Shown: positions 58,793 to 64,000 of the stretch, in pieces
Numbering within the stretch: the stretch's first letter is position 1
Layout of the letters: every line of letters begins with the position of its first letter
Assembly: GCF_022437945.1 (NCBI RefSeq)
Contig: NZ_CP092535.1
Location: 3,286,001-3,350,000, forward strand
From: Nocardioides sp. TF02-7
GTDB lineage: Bacteria > Actinomycetota > Actinomycetes > Propionibacteriales > Nocardioidaceae
Length of the DNA stretch: 64,000 nucleotides
Reading direction: 5' to 3'
The notes under the pieces: generated by a model
What the model was told of the DNA's origin: nothing
Database searches by the model: none
The model's input: the letters and a program-made list of their open reading frames with translations, nothing else
Made by a program: the position numbers and the translations under genes

Positions 58793-60845
58793 GTGTACGA
58801 CATCACCGTGATCCTCGCCCAGCTGGCGCTGATCATCGTCGTGGCCCGATTGGCCGGGTCAGCAGCCGGCCGGATCGGGATCCCGCCGGTGGTGGGGGAG
58901 ATCTTCGCGGGCGTGCTCCTCGGCCCGAGCCTGCTCGGCCCCACGATCAGCGAGAACCTCTTCCCCCTCGACACCCGGCCGTTCCTGTCGCTCCTGGCGA
59001 GCATCGGCCTGGTGCTGTTCATGTTCGTCGTCGGCCTCGAGCTCGACGTCTCGCTGGTCAAGGGACGGGGCCGGGTGGCGGCGTCGGTGTCGCTGACGTC
59101 GATCGTGCTGCCGTTCGCGATGGGCATCGGGCTGGCCCACTTCCTGCGCGACCTCAAGCCGGCGGGGAGCCGACTTCTGGCCGTTCGCGCTGTTCATGGG
59201 CGCCGCGATGTCGATCACCGCGTTCCCGGTGCTGGCCCGGATCCTCACCGACCGCCGCATGCACCGGACGGAGACCGGCGGGCTTGCCCTGGCCTGCGCC
59301 GCGACCGACGACATCCTGGCCTGGACCCTGCTCGCGGTCGTGATCGGCATCGCCGGCGGCGGCGACCACGGCCACGGTCCCGGCTGGCTGGTCGTCCTGG
59401 CGGTGCCGTTCGCACTCGTCGCGATCTTCGTGGTCCGGCCGGTGCTGACCCGGTTGACCGGGATGTACCACCGCGCCGGTGAGCTCACGCCGACCGTCTT
59501 GTCCATCGTGCTCGTCGGCCTGCTGCTGTTCGCCGCCGCGACGGAGTACCTCGGCGTCCACTACATCTTCGGCGCCTTCCTCTTCGGCGCGATCCTGCCC
59601 CACGAGGACGCGGCCGCCCTGCGCCACGAGATCCTCGTGCGGCTCGAGCAGATCTCGGTGCTGCTGCTGCTCCCGGTGTTCTTCCTCGTGTCCGGCCTCA
59701 AGGTCGACCTCCGCGGCCTGAGCGCGGAGAACCTGCTGCAGCTGGTCGCCATCCTCGCGGTCGCGATCGCCGGCAAGTACGCCGGCGCCTACGTCGGCGC
59801 CCGCTCGGCCGGCGTACCGCACTGGCAGGCCAACGCCCTCGGGGTCCTGATGAACACCCGGGGGCTCACCGAGCTGGTCATCCTCAACGTGGGCCACGAG
59901 CTCGGGCTGCTCGGCGACGAGCTGTTCACGATGATGGTCGTGATGGCGCTGGTCACCACGGTGATGACCGGGCCGCTGCTCGGCGTCGCCTACCCCGCCC
60001 GGCGGGTCGCCCGGGACATCGCCGAGGCCGAGCGAGCGGCGCTCGGCGACGAGGCGGTCGACCGGGTGCTCGTGCTGAGCCGGCGCGACGCCGACAACCA
60101 GGTGGCGGTGGGGCTCGCGGTCGCGATGCTCGCCGGCGCACGCCCCGCCGAGCTGGTGGTCGCCGACCTGCAGCCGCAGGGCCGGCCGCTCGAGGTCGGC
60201 AGCGGCCTCTCCGGGGAGCTGGCCGAGATGGCGACCCAGATGGAGCGCCAGGAGGTGCTGGTGCGGCAGGGGCACGAGCTCGGCGTACCGGTGCGGGTGA
60301 TCGCCCACCCGAGCGGCGACGTCGGGGCCGACCTGGTCGAGTTGGTCCGGGTGCTCCGCCCGCAGGGCCTCGTCGTCTGGTCCGACGACCCCGCCGCCGA
60401 CGCCGTGCTCGCCGCGGCCGAGTGCCCGGCCGCCGTCGTCGCGGCGGGCACCGTGGCGTTCCCGCCCGACGCCGCCGTGTCGGTGCGGTGGAGCTCCGAC
60501 ACCGACGGGGACGCGGCCGTGCTGCTCGGCGCCCGGCTCGCCGTGGCCCGCGGCGTGCCGCTGCACCTGTCCGCCGACCGTGGCCGCCGCGCAGCGGCTG
60601 TGCGCACCGCCCTCGTCGGGCGCGGCCTCGACGTCCGGGACGCCCCGGCCGAGGATCCGGCGGAGGACGCGGCCGCGGCGCCGGCCGGCGGACCGGTCGC
60701 CGCGCTGTCCGTCGCCGTGATCGACGTCGCGGCTCTCGGTGCCGAGCCGCGCCCGGCACTCGCCGCGCGGGCCGAGGTCGACGCCGTGCCGGTCGACTTC
60801 ACCACCGTCGCGCTCGGCCTCTCCGCCGCCGCGCCCACCCCCTGA
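58793..60845 (+). CDS. CPA2 cation:proton antiporter with USP-like C-terminus (apparent frameshift)
   Basis: The corrected protein has 683 residues. About 12 N-terminal helices carry the Na+/H+ exchanger pattern (GIPPVVGEIFAGVLLGPSLL, FMFVVGLELDVSLVKGRGRV, MGAAMSITAFPVLARILTDR, NTRGLTELVILNVGHELGLL). The C-terminal 270 residues resemble two universal-stress-like domains (VDRVLVLSRRDADNQVAVGL, GADLVELVRVLRPQGLVVWS). It exchanges K+ or Na+ for protons. An extra G near 59170 breaks the frame (corrected: LKPAGADFWPFALFMGA). The GTG follows AGGAGAG. Confidence 0.9.
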
Positions 60846-60846
60846 C

Positions 60847-60933
60847 GTCGAGTAGGCACTTTCTCCAGCGCGAGTGGGCACTTTCCCGCGCTCGAGAAGT
60901 GCCTACTCGAACCGGACGAAGTGCCTACTCGAC
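60847..60933. repeat. Palindromic repeat with four copies of a 14-mer (REP-like)
   Basis: TCGAGTAGGCACTT occurs forward at 60848-60861, as a variant (GCGAGTGGGCACTT) at 60870-60883, and inverted as AAGTGCCTACTCGA at 60897-60910 and 60919-60932. The arrangement is direct, direct, inverted, inverted, and could fold into nested or alternative hairpins. It fills the whole gap between two convergent genes. Confidence 0.88.
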
Positions 60934-60934
60934 C

Positions 60935-62249
60935 TCAGCTGGCGCCGGCGTGGGTGTTGAACGCGAGCGTACGGTGGCCGATCCGGATCCGGGTGCCCTG
61001 GACGAGCACGTGCTCGCCGCCGGACGGGAGCCGCTGCCAGTCGGGGGTGCGGGGCACGTGCACGAAGGTGCCGTTGGTCGAGCTGTTGTCGACGAGGACG
61101 ACGTCCCAGCCGCGCAGCTCGAGGCGGGCGTGGACGCGCGACACCTGGTTGGACTGGTCGATGACAGGGAGGCCGCGGAACTCGCCGCCGCGCACCCGGT
61201 CGTCGGAGGACGGGTCGCGGCCGAGCAGGTAGGGGCGCGTCGAGCTGGAACACGGCACCGTCGTCCATGACCACCACACCCAGCGGCGGCCGCACGCCGG
61301 TCACCAGCACCGGGGTCTGCTGCACCATGTTGATGCCGCACACCGCGCAGAACAGCTGGCGGGGGTCGTTGAAGTGCCGGTTCTTGCAGTAGACGCCCGG
61401 CACCTCCTCGTGCGGGTGGCTGGCGTCGACGACGACGCTCGGGTCGTCGACGATCGGCAGCGGCTCGAAGTCCTCGTCGTCGAGGTCGTCGAGGAGCACC
61501 GACTGGAACTGGACGTGCTCGTCGGCCTGCGGGGGCGGCACCGGCCGGCCGCCGCCGTCCGGCACGGGGGCCGGCTCGGGCGCGGGCTCCGGCGGGGGCT
61601 CGGGTGCGGGTGGCGAAACCGGCGGCGGCTCGGGAACCGGCGGAGGCTCGGGTGCGGGCGGGGGCTCGGGTGCGGGCTCCGGAACCGGCGGGGGCTCGGG
61701 TGCGGGAGCTGGCACGGGTTCCGGCACGACGAACGGGGCGGTGTCGTCGGTGTCGTCGGTGTTGTCGGACGCGCCCGGAGGAGCGACCGCGAACGACCCG
61801 GCGGGCACGATGCCGCCGTCGAGCCGGTACGTCGAGCCGGGGTCGGCCGGGCTCGCGCCGGGCAGCGTGACCGAGACCCGGTCGACCGGCCACGGCACCA
61901 GCCGCTCGACCCACGCGAGCGAGTCGGCGCCCGAGATCGCCTGGTCGTCGACGGTCACGGTGACGTCGCCGTCGACGAACACGGCGAGCCCGGTCGAGTG
62001 CGGTGCCAGGGCGGCCAGCCCCGGTGACTGCTCGACCGTCGTCGACAGCAGCAGTGCGAGGCCCCGGACCAGCTGACGCCCCTGGCCGCCGTTGGCCGCG
62101 ACGGTGCGGGCCTGGTCGACATACGGCCGCACCACCTGGGGGTCGGTCGACCCGACCAGCAGCACCACCGGCCCGAGCCGGACGAGGGTCCCCTCGCCGG
62201 GGCCGGGGACGACCGTCGCGCCGGCCCACTCGTCCGCTGACAGCCTCAC
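60935..62249 (-). CDS. FHA-domain protein with zinc ribbon and Pro-rich linker (apparent frameshift)
   Basis: The corrected protein has 437 residues in four parts: an N-terminal acidic domain (1-165), a long PEP/PAP-repeat linker (about 175-235), a small zinc-ribbon-like motif (YCKNRHFNDPRQLFCAVCGI, about 295-314), and a C-terminal FHA domain (LLGRDPSSDD, QVSRVHARLEL, VDNSSTNGTFV). FHA domains bind phosphothreonine. An extra C near 61238 breaks the frame; corrected: LDAPYLLGRDP. The GTG at 62249 follows the stop of the upstream membrane gene by one base. Confidence 0.85.
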
Positions 62250-62250
62250 G

Positions 62251-62688
62251 TCACACGATCCTTCCACCGAAGAAGCGCCACCGGATGAACGGCACGCGCA
62301 TCGGTCCGTTGGTCCACACCCAGATGACGAGCCAGATCACCCCGAACATGATGAAGAACGCCCAGAAGCTCGGCACGCCGTCGACACCGGGCACCACCTC
62401 GAGCGCGAGCAGCAGCCACACCAGCGCGCCCTCGTTGATCCCCGTGAGGAGCCCGAACATGGTGGGCCAGTCCTTCTCCCACCGGAACTGCTGGATGAAG
62501 TGGTAGAGCAGCTCCCACAGGACGCCGAGCACGAGCACGGTCAGCAGGATCGCGTACGTCGTCCGGTAGCTGTCGCCGCTCAGGTCGAGCCCCGGCAGCA
62601 GCGGGGTGATCAGCAGCGTGATGACGCCGCCGAACACGACGAGCATGAAGATCCGGGTCTGCAGCCGCCCGTTGAGCGTGGGCAACAT
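62251..62688 (-). CDS. Four-helix membrane protein
   Basis: This 145-aa protein has four hydrophobic segments (about 12-32, 44-64, 78-98 and 108-128) and conserved-looking loops (HFIQQFRWEKDWPTMFGLLT, WVWTNGPMRVPFIRWRFFGG). No named domain is recognised. It lies one base upstream of the FHA gene and 64 bases downstream of the oxidoreductase gene on the same strand, so the three are likely one operon. Confidence 0.7.
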   Translation of the reverse strand: MLPTLNGRLQTRIFMLVVFGGVITLLITPLLPGLDLSGDSYRTTYAILLTVLVLGVLWELLYHFIQQFRWEKDWPTMFGLLTGINEGALVWLLLALEVVPGVDGVPSFWAFFIMFGVIWLVIWVWTNGPMRVPFIRWRFFGGRIV

Positions 62689-62752
62689 CAGTGGTCTCCT
62701 CGACGGTGGGGCGGACGGTGGACGAGGCTCGCGAGCGGGAGCAGGGGGTCGG

Positions 62753-64000
62753 TCACGGCGCGCTCCCGAGCAGCCACTTCCACCACTGCACCGTCGACCG
62801 CACCGGGCCGATCCGCTTGCAGAACCCGCGCTTGTTGAGGTCGCCGTAGATCTCCTGGGCGGCGACCTGGAGCCCGAGGAAGGTGTCGACGCCGGGGGAA
62901 GTACCCGCCCAGCGTCGTCGCGCCGGAGGCGTAGAGCGCGCCGGCGCCGGAGCGGGTGCCCTTGAGCTCGAAGTTGCGGTCGACGTCGAGCCGGCCGACG
63001 GGGTTGCGGCCGGCGCCGCCGTGCTCGAGGAGGTCCTTGAGCAGCCGGTGCTCGGTGATGTCGGCCTCGAGACCGGTGCAGTCGATGACGAAGTCGACCT
63101 CGACCGGCACGACGCCCTGGTGGGTGCGGACCTGGTTGAGGATCCGCTCTCCGCTGGGCTGCATGTCGTCGACGGTCCCGACCAGCACGTGGTACCAGCC
63201 CTCGCGCCGGCCCTGGTCCATCTGCTTCTGCCACAGCTTGCGCCACGGCGTGTTGGTGCCGCCCATCCGTTTGTAGATCTCGGCGCGCTGCTCGCCCTCG
63301 AGGCCGCGGACCTGCTTCTTCAGCTGACCGCCCCACACCGACTTCGGGTAGTTGAAGCCCTGGTAGGCCCAGCCGTTGCCGCCCTTGCGCCGGAAGAACA
63401 CCGGAGGCTTCCCGCCGCCGGGACGCGGGTCGGTCTCGTTGCCGTAGCCGTCGTTGGCGCCGTGGATGTAGGTGCGGAACAGGTGGACGATCGTCGTCTG
63501 CGCCCCGTGCTTGAGGCGGTCGTCCATCAGCCGCTGCAGCACGCGCGACGCGACGATGCCGCCGCCGCGCACCAGCACGGTGCTCGGGTACTGCAGTAGC
63601 CGCTCGTAGACGTGCTCGTGCGCCTCGTAGGCGTTGACGATGTGCCGGTAGTCGTTGTGCTCGGTGCGGTAGCGCTGGAGCTCGGGCAGGAACTTCAGCC
63701 CGGGATAGCCGACGGCGACGTGCACGTACTGCGAGCGGAAGGCCACCCGCTTGGTCGCGGACGCGCCCTGCGGCGGGGTGAGGATCGTGAAGTAGCCGCC
63801 GCCGTAGCGGCGGCGCACGACGCGCACCAGTCCCTTGACGAGCATCTCGTGGTAGCCGATCCGCCGGGCCTCGCGCTCCATCGCCTCGAACGCCTGGCCC
63901 GCCCGCGGCGTCCAGTAGTCGGCGAGGATCGGCTCGGAGAAGACGTTCCAGAGCGGCTTGAGCGTCTTGTCGCGGAGCGCCTCGCTGACGGCGTACGACG
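62753..64000 (-). CDS. FAD/NAD(P)-binding oxidoreductase-like protein, partial (apparent frameshift)
   Basis: The gene enters from the right edge; about 415 C-terminal residues are visible. It has a dinucleotide-binding-like segment (VLVRGGGIVASRVLQRLMDD) and a flavoprotein-like end (VDFVIDCTGLEAD, LYASGATTLGGYFPGVDTFL, LQVAAQEIYGDLNKRGF). An extra C near 62897 breaks the frame close to the end. It heads a probable operon with the membrane protein and the FHA protein. The substrate is unknown, and the start is outside the window. Confidence 0.7.

Overview
The window is a very GC-rich stretch of actinobacterial chromosome, almost fully coding, on both strands. Gene content and order point to a Nocardioidaceae-type organism (Nocardioides or a close relative). 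The blocks eno - ftsB-like - DUF501 - ppx and O-methyltransferase - sigE - rseA - htrA match the order known in Mycobacterium tuberculosis. fdxA-dapC, a 180-kDa NAD glutamate dehydrogenase and a 7Fe ferredoxin are also typical of Actinobacteria. There are no phage genes, insertion sequences, rRNA genes or CRISPR arrays.

Layout. 1-8.3 kb: lipid/ester metabolism and its regulators (sterol desaturase end, TetR with a 35-bp palindromic operator, carboxylesterase, small membrane protein, sodium:solute symporter, GAF-PucR regulator, acyl-CoA ligase). 8.4-13.8 kb: conserved housekeeping run (eno, ftsB-like, DUF501, ppx, udgB, ACT protein, def) and a tRNA with anticodon UAA. 13.9-20.8 kb: methyltransferase, hendecad coiled-coil membrane protein, Bax1-I protein with a strong terminator, beta-propeller protein, SGNH hydrolase, cbs and an acetyltransferase. 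20.8-29.4 kb: second acetyltransferase, fdxA, dapC, and an unusual set inserted before dapD: a degenerate prephenate-dehydratase-like ACT protein, a pheA-like gene, tyrA, and a DapC paralogue without the PLP lysine. 30.2-34.9 kb: T-box leader, ileS, azlC, azlD. 35-39.5 kb: dapE, LOG protein, DivIVA-like protein, DUF3117, leucyl aminopeptidase, YdhR-like protein. 39.5-43.1 kb: O-methyltransferase and the sigE-rseA-htrA envelope stress operon. 43.1-51.7 kb: palindromic repeats, a BldC-like regulator, SAF (CpaB-like) and CpaE-like genes, a 12-TM protein with a cupredoxin lipoprotein, WS/DGAT acyltransferase, pruA. 51.7-64 kb: NAD glutamate dehydrogenase, ABC-2 transporter, CPA2 antiporter, a second palindromic repeat, FHA/zinc-ribbon protein, membrane protein and a flavoprotein-like oxidoreductase running off the end.

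Genes that work together: dapC, dapD and dapE give three steps of the succinylase branch of diaminopimelate/lysine synthesis. pruA and the NAD glutamate dehydrogenase give proline to 2-oxoglutarate. ileS-azlCD forms one isoleucine-tRNA-sensing unit.

Data quality matters. About 44 one-base indels in G/C runs of four or more break 23 otherwise intact genes, mostly as one extra base. They split genes (leucyl aminopeptidase has seven) and create false fusions (DapE-LOG, PruA-small membrane protein, WS/DGAT-DUF6912). I treat these as sequencing or assembly errors and annotate the full genes. Protein lengths given for these genes are after correction.

Two expression habits stand out. Sixteen gene junctions overlap by 4 bases (GTGA or ATGA). 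At least seven genes have a TANNNT -10 box 6-8 bases before the start codon, as expected for leaderless mRNAs.
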